From Streptomonospora alba (GTDB lineage Bacteria; Actinomycetota; Actinomycetes; Streptosporangiales; Streptosporangiaceae): a stretch of 64,000 nt of DNA. The translations under genes and the position numbers were made by a program. The notes beneath the pieces were generated by a model, which ran no database searches, had not been told where the DNA came from, and was given only the letters and a program-made list of their open reading frames with translations. This document shows, in pieces, positions 34,662-43,388 of the stretch. The DNA is taken from the NCBI RefSeq assembly GCF_000826685.1, contig NZ_JROO01000044.1:46399-110398 (forward strand). Reading direction: 5' to 3'. Position 1 is the stretch's first letter. Every line of letters starts with the position of its first letter.

Positions 34662-36437
34662 GTGCGCAAAGTTCTGATCGCCAACCGGGGCGAGATCGCG
34701 GTCCGCGTCGCGCGCGCCTGCCGCGACGCCGGTGTCGCCAGTGTCGCCGTCTACGCCGAACCCGACCTGGACGCCCTGCACACCAAGGTCGCCGACGAGG
34801 CCCACGCCCTCGGCGGGCAGACGCCGGCCGACAGCTACCTCGACATCGCCGCGATCCTGTCCGTGGCCGAGCGCACCGGCGCCGACGCCGTCCACCCCGG
34901 TTACGGTTTCCTCGCCGAGAACGCCGACTTCGCCCAAGCCGTCATCGACGCGGGGCTGACCTGGATCGGCCCGCCGCCCTCGGCCATCAACGCGCTGGGC
35001 GACAAGGTCGCCGCCCGCCACATCGCCCAGAAGGTCGGCGCGCCCCTGGCTCCCGGCACCTCCGATCCCGTCGCCGGCGCCGACGAGGCCGTGGCGTTCG
35101 CCGAGGAGCACGGGCTGCCCATCGCGATCAAGGCGGCCTTCGGCGGCGGCGGGCGCGGTCTCAAGATCGCGCGCACACGCGAGGAGGTCCCCGAGGCCTT
35201 CGACTCCGCGGTGCGCGAGGCGGTCTCGGCGTTCGGCCGCGGCGAGTGCTTCGTCGAGCGCTATCTGGACCGCCCGCGCCACGTCGAGACCCAGTGCCTT
35301 GCCGACTCCCACGGCAACGCCGTGGTCGTCTCGACCCGCGACTGCTCGCTGCAGCGCCGCCACCAGAAGCTCGTCGAGGAGGCCCCCGCACCCTTCCTCA
35401 CCGCCGAGCAGGAGGAGCTGCTCTACTCCTCCTCCAAGGCCATCCTGCGCGAGGCCGGCTACGTCGGCGCGGGGACGTGCGAGTTCCTCGTCGCCGCCGA
35501 CGGCACGGTCTCCTTTCTGGAGGTCAACACCCGGCTGCAGGTCGAGCACCCGGTATCGGAGGAGGTCGCGGGGATCGACCTGGTCCGCGAGATGCTGCGC
35601 ATCGCCGACGGCGAGGAACTGGGCTACGCGGACCCGCAGCTGCGCGGGCACTCCTTCGAGTTCCGCATCAACGCCGAGGACGCCGGCCGCAACTTCATGC
35701 CCGCGCCGGGCACCGTCACCGCGCTGAGCCTGCCGGGCGGGCCCGGGGTCCGGGTCGACACCGGGTGCGAGGCCGGGTTCACGGTGCCGCAGGCCTTCGA
35801 CTCGATGGTGGCCAAGCTGATCGTCACCGGCCGCACCCGCACCGAGGCGCTCGAACGTTCGCGGCGGGCGCTGGCGGAGTTCCGGGTCGGCGGCATGCCC
35901 ACGGTCATCCCCTTCCACCTGGCCGTCATCGACGACCCGGCGTTCGCCCCGTCCGATCCCCAGACGCCGTTCTCGGTCTACACCCGCTGGATCGAGACCG
36001 AGTTCGACAACCGCATCGAGCCCTACACCGAGTCGGTCGTGCAGGCCGAGGCCGCCGAACGCGAGCCCATCACCGTCGAGGTCGGCGGCAAGCGCCTGGA
36101 GGTCGTGCTGCCCGCCGGCCTGGGCGCCGCCGCGAGCGCACCCGGCCGCAAGCAGGACGGCGGGCGCTCCTCCCGGCGCAGCGGCGGCAGCACCGGCGGG
36201 ACCGCGGCCGCGGCGGGCGGTGACGCACTGGTCTCCCCGATGCAGGGCACTGTGGTCAAGGTGGTCGCCGAGGACGGCCAGACCGTGGCCGAGGGCGACC
36301 CGGTCGTGGTCATCGAGGCCATGAAGATGGAGCAGCCCCTGACCGCCCACAGGTCCGGCGTGGTCACCGGCCTGACGCTGGCGGCGGGCGACGGCCTCAG
36401 CAACGGCGGCGTCGTCTGCGAGATCAAGGACTCCTGA
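34662..36437 (+). CDS. Acyl-CoA carboxylase alpha chain (biotin carboxylase + BCCP)
   Basis: 591 residues from GTG 34662, with AGGAGG 11 nt upstream. [17 protein letters not shown] begins the biotin carboxylase domain; [33 protein letters not shown] (ATP-grasp glycine loop), [17 protein letters not shown] and [16 protein letters not shown] are the expected motifs. After a low-complexity linker ([17 protein letters not shown]) a C-terminal BCCP domain has [13 protein letters not shown] with the biotinylated Lys. It carboxylates biotin using ATP and bicarbonate and feeds PccB. Both domains in one chain is the actinobacterial AccA layout. Confidence 0.95.
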   Translation: MRKVLIANRGEIAVRVARACRDAGVASVAVYAEPDLDALHTKVADEAHALGGQTPADSYLDIAAILSVAERTGADAVHPGYGFLAENADFAQAVIDAGLTWIGPPPSAINALGDKVAARHIAQKVGAPLAPGTSDPVAGADEAVAFAEEHGLPIAIKAAFGGGGRGLKIARTREEVPEAFDSAVREAVSAFGRGECFVERYLDRPRHVETQCLADSHGNAVVVSTRDCSLQRRHQKLVEEAPAPFLTAEQEELLYSSSKAILREAGYVGAGTCEFLVAADGTVSFLEVNTRLQVEHPVSEEVAGIDLVREMLRIADGEELGYADPQLRGHSFEFRINAEDAGRNFMPAPGTVTALSLPGGPGVRVDTGCEAGFTVPQAFDSMVAKLIVTGRTRTEALERSRRALAEFRVGGMPTVIPFHLAVIDDPAFAPSDPQTPFSVYTRWIETEFDNRIEPYTESVVQAEAAEREPITVEVGGKRLEVVLPAGLGAAASAPGRKQDGGRSSRRSGGSTGGTAAAAGGDALVSPMQGTVVKVVAEDGQTVAEGDPVVVIEAMKMEQPLTAHRSGVVTGLTLAAGDGLSNGGVVCEIKDS

Positions 36438-36476
36438 CCCGCCCGCCCCCGAGAAACCGTAGGTGTGATCCGCGCC

Positions 36477-36513
36477 ACAACCGCGGCGTAGGACGGAATA
36501 ACGCGGCGGTTGT
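36477..36513. repeat. Inverted repeat upstream of the symporter gene
   Basis: ACAACCGCGGCGT (36477-36489) and ACGCGGCGGTTGT (36501-36513) are inverted copies matching at 12 of 13 positions, with an 11-nt spacer. It may terminate the alpha-subunit message or be an operator for the downstream transporter. Confidence 0.6.
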
Positions 36514-36621
36514 AACCCTTGTGCCCGTTCGTGACGAATATTTGGGATCTGACCGTGCGGCGACACATCGACCTCTGCCGTGTCGCGTCGCAGGCGTGTC
36601 GCCGGGGCTGACCGGAAACCG

Positions 36622-36632
36622 CCCCCCCCCCC
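36622..36632. repeat. Run of eleven C
   Basis: A C11 homopolymer about 100 nt before the symporter start. Such tracts can slip, and are also a common sequencing-error site. Confidence 0.85.
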
Positions 36633-36730
36633 GATCGCCCGCGCGGGGCCGCTGCCGGCCGCGCCGTCGTCCCCCAGGTGCACCCGCCATCGCGGGACAC
36701 CGGTCAACGTCCTGACACAGGAGTCACACC

Positions 36731-38197
36731 GTGCTATCCGCATTGCGGCGCATACCCTTCGCCGTCCAAGTCCTCGCCGCCCTCGTCGTCGGCGTCGCCC
36801 TGGGCATCGTCGCCCGCCAACTGGGCGGCACCGCCGAGGACCCCAACTGGCTGGCGCTGACCCTCGACACCGTCGGCTCCACCTTTGTGACGCTGCTGCG
36901 CACGATCGTGCCGCCGCTGATCGTGCTGGCGGTCATCTCCTCCATCGCCAACCTGCGCAACACGGCCAACGCCGCCCGCTTGGCGGGGCAGACGCTGCTG
37001 TGGTTCGCCATCACCGCGCTGATCGCAGTGGGCATCGGCATCGGCCTGGGCCGGCTCTTCCAGCCGGGCGTCAACGCCGATGTGGACGCCGGGGCCGCGC
37101 AGGCGCCCGACGCCGGGTCGCAGGGGTCGTGGCTGGCGTTCCTCGAGAGCCTGGTGCCGACCAACTTCCTGGGCGTCACCGCCGAGACCTCCGAGGAAGC
37201 CGGATCGCTGGCCACCAGCCTGGACTTCAACGCACTGCAGCTCATCGTCATCGCGATCGCCATCGGCATCGCGGCGGTGCGCGTGGGTTCGGCCGCCGAG
37301 CCGTTCCTGGCCTTCACCCGCTCGGCGCTGACCGTGGTGCTGAAGGTGCTGTGGTGGGTCATCCGGCTGGCCCCGCTGGGCACCGTCGGCCTGCTGGGCA
37401 ACGCGGTCTACAGCTACGGCTGGACCACCGTAGGCGCCCTCGGGCAGTTCGCGCTGGCGATCTACACCGGCCTGGCTCTGGTGTTGTTCGTCGTCTATCC
37501 GGTGCTGGCCCGCCTGCACGGGCTCTCGCCGCTCAAGTACTTCACCGGTGTGTGGCCGGCGGTGCAGCTCGGGTTCGTCTCGCGCTCCTCGATGGGCACC
37601 ATGCCCGTCACCCAGCGCGTGGCCGAGACCAACTTCGGCGTGCCGCGCCACTACTCGTCCTTCGCCGTGCCCTTCGGAGCCACCACCAAGATGGACGGGT
37701 GCGCCGCGATCTACCCGGCGATCGCCGCGATCTTCGTGTCGCAGTTCTACGGGGTGCCGCTGGGGCTGACCGACTACCTGCTCATCGTGTTCGTATCCGT
37801 GATCGGCTCGGCCGCGACCGCCGGCACCACCGGCGCGACGGTCATGCTCACGCTGACGCTGTCGACCGTGGGCCTGCCGCTGGAGGGCGTCGGCCTGCTG
37901 CTGGCCGTCGACCCGATCCTGGACATGGGCCGCACCGCGGTGAACGTGGCCGGACAGGCCTTCGTGCCGGCGCTGGTCGCCAAGCGGGAGCGGATCATGG
38001 ACGTGGCCCGCTTCCACGCCCCGCGCGGGCTCGGCGGGTTCGTCGCCCCCGACAGCGGCGAGGAACTGCGCGCCGACGCCGAGCGGACCGCGGCCGATGC
38101 CGCTGAAAGCGAGGCCCGCACGGACGCGGCCGACGGCGATGAGGCACCCGGCGGCCACGGCACCGCCGCAGCGCCCGCAGGCCGGGCGGCGCCCTGA
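36731..38197 (+). CDS. Dicarboxylate/amino acid:cation symporter (DAACS family)
   Basis: 488 residues from GTG 36731 with AGGAGT six nt upstream. Eight or so helices and two re-entrant loops are present: FVTLLRTIVPPLIVLAVISS, SRSSMGTMPVTQRVAE (hairpin-1 serine-rich loop), VPFGATTKMDGCAAIYPA (the NMDG-like substrate site), GTTGATVMLTLTLSTVGLP, LLAVDPILDMGRTAVNV. This is the GltP/DctA fold, importing glutamate, aspartate or C4-dicarboxylates with Na+ or H+. The ~60-residue C-terminal tail is acidic and Ala-rich. The carboxylase cluster upstream makes a C4-dicarboxylate role attractive but unproven. Confidence 0.92.
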   Translation: MLSALRRIPFAVQVLAALVVGVALGIVARQLGGTAEDPNWLALTLDTVGSTFVTLLRTIVPPLIVLAVISSIANLRNTANAARLAGQTLLWFAITALIAVGIGIGLGRLFQPGVNADVDAGAAQAPDAGSQGSWLAFLESLVPTNFLGVTAETSEEAGSLATSLDFNALQLIVIAIAIGIAAVRVGSAAEPFLAFTRSALTVVLKVLWWVIRLAPLGTVGLLGNAVYSYGWTTVGALGQFALAIYTGLALVLFVVYPVLARLHGLSPLKYFTGVWPAVQLGFVSRSSMGTMPVTQRVAETNFGVPRHYSSFAVPFGATTKMDGCAAIYPAIAAIFVSQFYGVPLGLTDYLLIVFVSVIGSAATAGTTGATVMLTLTLSTVGLPLEGVGLLLAVDPILDMGRTAVNVAGQAFVPALVAKRERIMDVARFHAPRGLGGFVAPDSGEELRADAERTAADAAESEARTDAADGDEAPGGHGTAAAPAGRAAP

Positions 38198-38220
38198 CGC
38201 GGCCAGCCGCGACGCACCTC

Positions 38221-38252
38221 ACGGGCGGCCCGCCGCGCAGGGGGCCGCCCGT
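38221..38252 (+). terminator. Hairpin terminator after the symporter gene
   Basis: Perfect 11-bp stem ACGGGCGGCCC / GGGCCGCCCGT with a 10-nt loop, 24 nt after the stop. No U tract, as is usual in high-GC actinobacteria. Confidence 0.7.
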
Positions 38253-38341
38253 AGTGTTGGAGACGACAGCCGCCTGCTCCGCGGGAACCTTCCAGCCGCC
38301 CTGTTCGTCTTGTGAGAGTGAGGGAGGCGAGAGGAACGATC

Positions 38342-39604
38342 ATGTTGCGCCGCTTGGTACTACCCGCCCTGCTTGCCGCAGGGCTCTCCGCTGTGGCCGT
38401 GGCACCCGCCAGCGCCGACTCCGTGCCGGATTCGGGCGAGGTCGTCGACGACCTGCGGAACGACAACGTCTACATCCACCCCGACATCACCGACGACCAG
38501 CTCCCCCAGGCCGAGCGTGAAACGCTGGCCGACGCCGCCGACTCCGCGGCGAACCCCACCTACTACGTGGTCCTCCCCTCGGACACGCTCAACTCCGAGG
38601 CCAGCGTCAACAGCTACATCGAGGACATCCAGCCCGAGGTCGGCGAAGGCACCTACGCGGCACTCGCCGGCTCGCAGGAGCTGGTGATCAACTCCACGGA
38701 GCTCAGCGCGTCGGAGGACGACGCTCTGGAGGAGGACCTGCTGGCCCGCAACGAGGGGCAGATCGACACGCTGGTCGCGGTGCCCGAGGCCGTCGAGGAC
38801 CAGCAGTCCGCCGACGCCGCCTCCGGCGTCTTCGGCGCGATCCTGCTGGGTCTGCTGGTCGTCGCCGTCGCCGGCGGCGGGTTCTTCCTGTACCGCGGCA
38901 AGAAGCGCCGCGACGAGCAGAAGGCCAAGGAGCTGGCCGAGATCAAGCAGATGGCCAACGAGGACGTCGTGCGGCTGGGCGAGGACATCGCCGGCCTGGA
39001 GATCGACGTCTCCGAGGTCGACGAGGCCACCCGCACCGAGTACAGCCACGCGATGGACTCCTACGACCGCGCCAAGTCCACGCTGGACACCATCCACGAG
39101 CCCGACCAGGTGAAGCAGGTCACCACCGCGCTGGAGGACGGCCGCTACCACATGGTCGCCACCCGCGCCCGGATGAACGGCGAGCCGGTGCCCGAGCGGC
39201 GCCAGCCCTGCTTCTTCAACCCCCAGCACGGTCCGTCGAACCAGGACGTGATGTGGGCGCCCCCGGGCGGCACGAGCCGGTCGGTTCCGGCCTGCCCCGC
39301 TTGCGCGCAGGCGGTCCTCTCCGGGGCCGACCCCGACGTCCGCCAGGTCGAGGTCGACGGACAGCGCCGTCCCTACTACGACGCCGGCCCCGCCTACGCG
39401 CCCTACGCGGGCGGCTACTTCGGCATGGACATGATGATGGGCATGTTCACCGGCATGATGATGGGTTCCATGATGGGCTCCATGATGGGCGGCGGCATGA
39501 TGGGCGGCGACATGGGCGGCGACATGGGCGGCGGAGGCGACTTCGGCGGAGGCGGCGACTTCGGCGACTTCGGCGGAGGCGACTTCGGCGGGTTCGACTT
39601 CTAG
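38342..39604 (+). CDS. Secreted/membrane protein with Met- and Gly-rich C terminus (TPM-like)
   Basis: 420 residues from ATG 38342 (GAGGAAC upstream). Residues 1-25 are a signal peptide (LVLPALLAAGLSAVAVAPASA). An external domain of ~125 residues follows (NVYIHPDITDDQLPQAE, TYYVVLPSDTLN, LVINSTELSASEDD). A membrane helix FGAILLGLLVVAVAGGGFFLY with basic RGKKRR after it sets the rest in the cytosol: a helical, probably coiled-coil region (~170-260), a Cys-containing stretch (PCFFNPQHG, CPACAQ), and a low-complexity tail rich in Met, Gly, Asp and Phe (MMMGMFTGMMMGSMMGSMM). The extracellular part recalls TPM-type domains but is not a confident match. Function unknown; metal binding by the tail is a hypothesis. 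Confidence 0.75.
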   Translation: MLRRLVLPALLAAGLSAVAVAPASADSVPDSGEVVDDLRNDNVYIHPDITDDQLPQAERETLADAADSAANPTYYVVLPSDTLNSEASVNSYIEDIQPEVGEGTYAALAGSQELVINSTELSASEDDALEEDLLARNEGQIDTLVAVPEAVEDQQSADAASGVFGAILLGLLVVAVAGGGFFLYRGKKRRDEQKAKELAEIKQMANEDVVRLGEDIAGLEIDVSEVDEATRTEYSHAMDSYDRAKSTLDTIHEPDQVKQVTTALEDGRYHMVATRARMNGEPVPERRQPCFFNPQHGPSNQDVMWAPPGGTSRSVPACPACAQAVLSGADPDVRQVEVDGQRRPYYDAGPAYAPYAGGYFGMDMMMGMFTGMMMGSMMGSMMGGGMMGGDMGGDMGGGGDFGGGGDFGDFGGGDFGGFDF

Positions 39605-39648
39605 AGCGGTCCCGCGGAGCCCACGCGCTCGCGTCCTTCACACAGAGA

Positions 39649-39675
39649 ACGGCCCCGGCGGTGCGCCGGGGCCGT
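39649..39675. terminator. Strong hairpin terminator between convergent genes
   Basis: Perfect 12-bp stem ACGGCCCCGGCG / CGCCGGGGCCGT with a GTG loop and a short T run (TTT) on the plus side. Lies between the Met-rich protein gene and lpdA and can serve both. Confidence 0.8.
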
Positions 39676-39755
39676 TTCGTGTCGCGGCAAGCCCGGTCCG
39701 CGGGACGCACTACCCACCGGCGGCCGGTGGGCCGGGCCCGTCCGCGCCGGGCCGC

Positions 39756-41129
39756 CTACTCGGGCGAGGCCTGCATCAGCGAGCGGGCCGCCTCGGTGAT
39801 GCTGCCCGACAGCGAGGGGTACACCGCGAAGGTGTGCGCGAGGTCGTCGACGGTCAGGCGCTGCTGCACCGCCACCGACACCGCGAGAATCAGCTCGCTG
39901 GCACGCGGCCCGACGACGACACCGCCCATCACGATGCCCGTGTGCTGGCGGCAGATCAGCTTGACGAAGCCGTCCTTGCTGTTGGTCATCTTCGCGCGCG
40001 GATTGGTGTCCAGCGGCAGGTTCACCACGCGTGCGTCGAGCTTGCCGCTGCGCACCTCGCTCTCGGTGGCACCGACCGACGCGAGCTCGGGGTGGGTGAA
40101 CACGGTGGAGGCCACCGTGGAGAGTTTCAGCGGGGAGACGGCCTCGCCCAGAGCGTGCCACATCGCGATGCGGCCCTGCATCGCCGCGACCGAGGCCAGC
40201 ATGTTCACGCCGGTGCAGTCGCCGGCGGCGTAGACGCCGGAGGCGGAGGTTCGCGATACCCGGTCGACCTGGATGAACCCACCGTCGTCCAGGCCCACGC
40301 CGATCTCCTGGAGTCCGATGTTGGCGGTGTTGGGGATCATGCCCACCGTCATCAGGCAGTGGCTGCCCTCGACGGTGCGGCCGTCCGACAGGGTGACCAC
40401 GACGCCGTTGCCGGTGTTGGTCACCGACTCCGCGCGCGTCTTGCTCAGCACCGTCATGCCCTGGCGGCGGAACACGCCCTCCAGCACCTCGGCGGCGTCG
40501 GCGTCCTGGGTGGGCATCACGCGCTCGCGGGAGGAGACCAGGGTGACGTTCGAGCCAAGACCCTGGTAGGCGTTGGCGAACTCGGCGCCGGTGACGCCCG
40601 AACCCACCACGATCAGGTCCTCCGGCAGCTCCTGAAGGTCGTAGAGGTGGCGCCAGGTCAGGATGCGCTCGCCGTCGGGCTTGGCCGAGGGGAGCTCGCG
40701 GGGGTGGGCGCCGGTGGCCACCAGGACGACATCGGCGTGGATGCGCCGGTCGCCGACGGCGACGATCTTGGGGTCCACCAGCCGCGCCTCGCCCGGGATG
40801 ATCTCCACGCCCTCCTTGACCACACGCGAGGCCGTGTCGTCGGACTGGGCCTGGGCCAGACGCTTCACGCGGGCGTTGACGGTCTTCACGTCGACCGAGA
40901 CGCCGCCGTCGGTGTCGACGACGTCGATGCCCAGCCTGCCGGCCTCTCGGACGTAGGTGGAGCGCACCGAGGTCGCGATCATGGTCTTGGACGGGACGCA
41001 GTCGGTCAGGACGCAGGCGCCGCCGACGCCGTCGCGGTCCACGATCGTCACGTCCGCACCCAGTTGAGCGGCGACCAGCGCCGCCTCGTAGCCGCCCGGG
41101 CCGCCGCCGATGATCACGACCTTGGTCAC
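39756..41129 (-). CDS. lpdA: LpdA-type NAD(P)H quinone reductase / flavoprotein disulfide reductase homologue
   Basis: 457 residues from GTG 41129 with AAGGAG nine nt upstream. VVIIGGGPGGYEAALVAAQLG binds FAD; GGACVLTDCVPSKT has a Cys-x4-Cys redox pair; VGSGVTGAEFANAYQGLG binds NAD(P). The C-terminal dimerisation motif reads AVYPSLSGSI, lacking the His-Glu pair of true lipoamide dehydrogenases. That matches mycobacterial LpdA (Rv3303c, from memory), a quinone reductase that protects from oxidative stress. Nearby PNP, add and M20 amidohydrolase genes also recall the mycobacterial Rv3303c region. Biochemical activity is inferred. Confidence 0.9.
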   Translation of the reverse strand: MTKVVIIGGGPGGYEAALVAAQLGADVTIVDRDGVGGACVLTDCVPSKTMIATSVRSTYVREAGRLGIDVVDTDGGVSVDVKTVNARVKRLAQAQSDDTASRVVKEGVEIIPGEARLVDPKIVAVGDRRIHADVVLVATGAHPRELPSAKPDGERILTWRHLYDLQELPEDLIVVGSGVTGAEFANAYQGLGSNVTLVSSRERVMPTQDADAAEVLEGVFRRQGMTVLSKTRAESVTNTGNGVVVTLSDGRTVEGSHCLMTVGMIPNTANIGLQEIGVGLDDGGFIQVDRVSRTSASGVYAAGDCTGVNMLASVAAMQGRIAMWHALGEAVSPLKLSTVASTVFTHPELASVGATESEVRSGKLDARVVNLPLDTNPRAKMTNSKDGFVKLICRQHTGIVMGGVVVGPRASELILAVSVAVQQRLTVDDLAHTFAVYPSLSGSITEAARSLMQASPE

Positions 41130-41270
41130 GCTGCTTCACTCCTTCTGGCGGACGCGCGTCAAAGCGCCGCTTGCCTCGTGGGCCGCCGCCTGGGACGTCT
41201 CTGCTTGCCGTCTACCCATTGTCCGCCATGCCGAGCCGCGGAAATCGCAACGGGGGCGCACGGCCCGGCT

Positions 41271-41276
41271 TACCAT
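41271..41276 (+). promoter_or_regulatory. -10-like TACCAT, leaderless start for GGCT-like gene
   Basis: TACCAT is followed by 7 nt and GTG 41284, with no Shine-Dalgarno sequence. Confidence 0.5.
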
Positions 41277-41283
41277 TGGCGCC

Positions 41284-41739
41284 GTGGTTCTCTACGCCGC
41301 CTACGGCACCAACCTGGACCCCGAGCAGATGGCCGGGTGGGCTCCGCGTTCTCCGCTGTGGGGCACGGGCTGGCTGGAAGGCTGGCGGCTGACCTTCGGC
41401 GGCGAGTCCGGACCGTGGGGCGGCGCGCTGGCCACCATCGTCGAGGACGGGCGAGCGAGCGTCTTCGTCTCCCTCTACGACGTCCCCGAGTGCGACGAAT
41501 CACACGTCGACACCTGCGCCGGTGCCGGATTCGGCCTCTACCGGCGCCTGCGGGTGCGGGCGAGCACGCTGCTGGAGGGCGAGACCGCCGCCTGGACCCA
41601 TGTACTCGACGACTACGAGGGCGGGCTGCCCTCGGCGCTGTATTTGGCGATGCTGGCCGACGCGGCGGAGAAGGCCGGAGCGCCCGCGTTCTACGCCGAC
41701 GATCTGCGTTCACGCCCCTGCACGTCGGCACGCCCCTGA
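41284..41739 (+). CDS. Gamma-glutamylcyclotransferase-family protein
   Basis: 151 residues from GTG 41284. VLYAAYGTNLDPEQM is the GGCT-like N-terminal loop (Y-G-S/T-N-L) that binds the gamma-glutamyl carboxylate; LEGWRLTFGGESGPWGGALATI and VFVSLYDV are the following strands. A clear catalytic Glu region appears near LYDVPECDESHVD. The family releases 5-oxoproline from gamma-glutamyl peptides or acts in related small-molecule turnover. It is divergent from lpdA. The frame is open upstream but only through the lpdA control region. Specific substrate unknown. Confidence 0.78.
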   Translation: MVLYAAYGTNLDPEQMAGWAPRSPLWGTGWLEGWRLTFGGESGPWGGALATIVEDGRASVFVSLYDVPECDESHVDTCAGAGFGLYRRLRVRASTLLEGETAAWTHVLDDYEGGLPSALYLAMLADAAEKAGAPAFYADDLRSRPCTSARP

Positions 41740-41951
41740 CGCCGGCTCCGCCGGCTTCTCCTCTCTTCACGCCCGCCCGCCGGGACCCGACCGGCGCCGT
41801 CGTCCGGCGCCGGCCCGGCCTCCGAGGACCGCGCGTCGGCGCAAGGCCCTCCGATCCCACACGCGTGGGTCGCACCCGGTTCCGGACGATTTTGAACACG
41901 GCGCGTTGCGTTCCGGATGAGTTCGGTTACACACGCGTACTCTCCGGAGAT

Positions 41952-42782
41952 GTGAGCGAATCCACGCAAGTACGCCCAACGACCGGCACCGCCCAAGCCA
42001 AGGAGCGGGCCGTCCAGGCGGCGAACGAACTGCATTCCCGGACCGGCGCCGACGCCTTCGACGCCGTGGTGGTCCTCGGATCGGGCTGGGCCGATGCGGC
42101 CGACGCCCTGGGCAGCGTCGAGGCCGAGCTGGACATGACCGAGCTGCCCGGGTTCGTGGCGCCCACCGCGGCCGGCCACTACTCGACGCTGCGCAGCATC
42201 CTGGTCGGCGACAAGCGCGCCGCGGTGTTCTGCGGCCGCACCCACCTCTACGAGAAGCACGACCCGATGCGGATCGTGCACGCGGTGCGCACCGGCGTCG
42301 CGGCCGGCGCGTCGGTCGTTGTGCTGACCGGTGCGGCCGGGTCGCTGCGCACCGACTTCTCGGTCGGCCAGCCGATCGTGGTGCGCGACCACATCAACCT
42401 GACCTCCACCTCGCCGCTGTCGGGACCGGACTTCGTGGACCTCACCGAGGCCTACAGCCCGCGGCTGCGCACGGCGGCCCAGGAGGTCGACCCGTCGCTG
42501 GCCGAGGGGGTCTACGCCTCACTGCTGGGCCCGCAGTTCCAGACTCCGGCCGAGCTGTCGATGCTGCGTGTCGCCGGCGCCGACCTGGTGGGGCGCTCCT
42601 TCGCGCTGGAGACCATCGCCGCCGTCGAGATGGGCGCCGAGGTGCTCGGACTGTCGGTGGTCAGCAACGACGCCATGAGCGCGGTCTTCGAGCCGTTCGA
42701 CTCCCTCAAGGCGCTGGATGTGGTCCGGCAACGCGCGCAGCACCTGGGCCGACTGCTCAGCGCGACACTGCAGCGGAGCTGA
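41952..42782 (+). CDS. Purine-nucleoside phosphorylase
   Basis: 276 residues from GTG 41952. VVLGSGWAD is the phosphate loop, FCGRTHLYEKH, TGAAGSLRTDFSVGQPIVVRD (split at HIN) and GPQFQTPAELSML follow in the order of trimeric (class II) PNPs; VGRSFALETIAAVEMG and SVVSNDAM form the purine pocket. It splits inosine/guanosine to base and ribose-1-phosphate. Gene order with lpdA and add recalls mycobacteria. A TACTCT lies 8 nt before the GTG and GGAG only 2 nt before it, so the message may be nearly leaderless. Enzyme class is secure. Confidence 0.92.
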   Translation: MSESTQVRPTTGTAQAKERAVQAANELHSRTGADAFDAVVVLGSGWADAADALGSVEAELDMTELPGFVAPTAAGHYSTLRSILVGDKRAAVFCGRTHLYEKHDPMRIVHAVRTGVAAGASVVVLTGAAGSLRTDFSVGQPIVVRDHINLTSTSPLSGPDFVDLTEAYSPRLRTAAQEVDPSLAEGVYASLLGPQFQTPAELSMLRVAGADLVGRSFALETIAAVEMGAEVLGLSVVSNDAMSAVFEPFDSLKALDVVRQRAQHLGRLLSATLQRS

Positions 42783-42896
42783 TCCGCGCTCGGCGGCGCC
42801 TGCGGGCCCGGCCCGAGGGGCGGGCGCGGGCCGTGCAGTACCCGCCGGCGCTCCGATCGCGCCGCTTCCGACGCTCACACATACGGGGCGGACACG

Positions 42897-42935
42897 GTGC
42901 GCCCGGCGGCCGTCCGCGCGGGCCGCCGGGCGCAC
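42897..42935. terminator. Perfect 15-bp hairpin
   Basis: GTGCGCCCGGCGGCC (42897-42911) and its exact inverted copy (42921-42935) with a 9-nt loop. It lies 114 nt after the PNP stop and would also end a minus-strand transcript starting at the iron-box promoter. Confidence 0.75.
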
Positions 42936-43171
42936 TCGTGTTCCTGCGGCGCGGAGCGAGGTCCCCGCAGACCCCGTGGCGAGCCCCGGCCGCATCTTCC
43001 GGTGGAACATCGCACCGCCGGGTGCGCGGCGGCCCGGACGGAACCGGGCTTCCCCGCAGACGCACGGGTGGCGATCCGTGCCGGCGGCGCTTCCTTATTC
43101 AGTTGACCCATGCCGCCTGTGCGAGCGGTGAGGGATCCGCGTAAGCCCGCCCACCGCCCAACCATTAGGCA
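42897..43171 (-). ncRNA. Candidate iron-regulated small RNA or small-protein transcript
   Basis: A predicted transcript of ~275 nt from the IdeR-boxed promoter (start near 43171) to the perfect 15-bp hairpin at 42897-42935. The only minus-strand frame of note is 78 codons from ATG 43111 to 42875; it lacks a good ribosome-binding site, has mediocre third-position GC and would run through the hairpin. I therefore favour a regulatory RNA, but a small protein is possible. This is inference from promoter and terminator only. Confidence 0.35.
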
Positions 43172-43206
43172 TGCCTTACCTAACCAGGAATTCGAGGTGC
43201 GGTCAA
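43165..43206 (-). promoter_or_regulatory. IdeR/DmdR-type iron box overlapping a minus-strand promoter
   Basis: On the minus strand TTGACC (43206-43201), 17 nt and TTAGGT (43183-43178) form a good promoter. The 19-bp TTAGGTAAGGCATGCCTAA (43183-43165) matches the DtxR/IdeR consensus at 15 of 19 positions, including both outer half-sites, and covers the -10 and start site. This is the layout of an iron-repressed promoter. No known iron gene follows on either side. Confidence 0.65.
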
Positions 43207-43388
43207 CCCCCGCTCCCCCGCCGGACCGAGAACGGGCCCACACGACCCTCAGCGCGTCGCGAGCGGCAGCACGAGCCACCGGGCGACTTCCGCGGGGGCG
43301 GCGTGTCCGCCAGGCGCGGCAGGGCGCCGCAGACCGCCGCACGACGCCACCGCCGGGGCAGTCGCTGCGCACCCGCGCCGCCCGCCGC

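Noticed and set aside
42875..43111. 78-codon minus-strand ORF as a definite gene
   Set aside because: No ribosome-binding site, modest third-position GC, and it crosses a perfect hairpin; kept only as an alternative product of the iron-box transcript.
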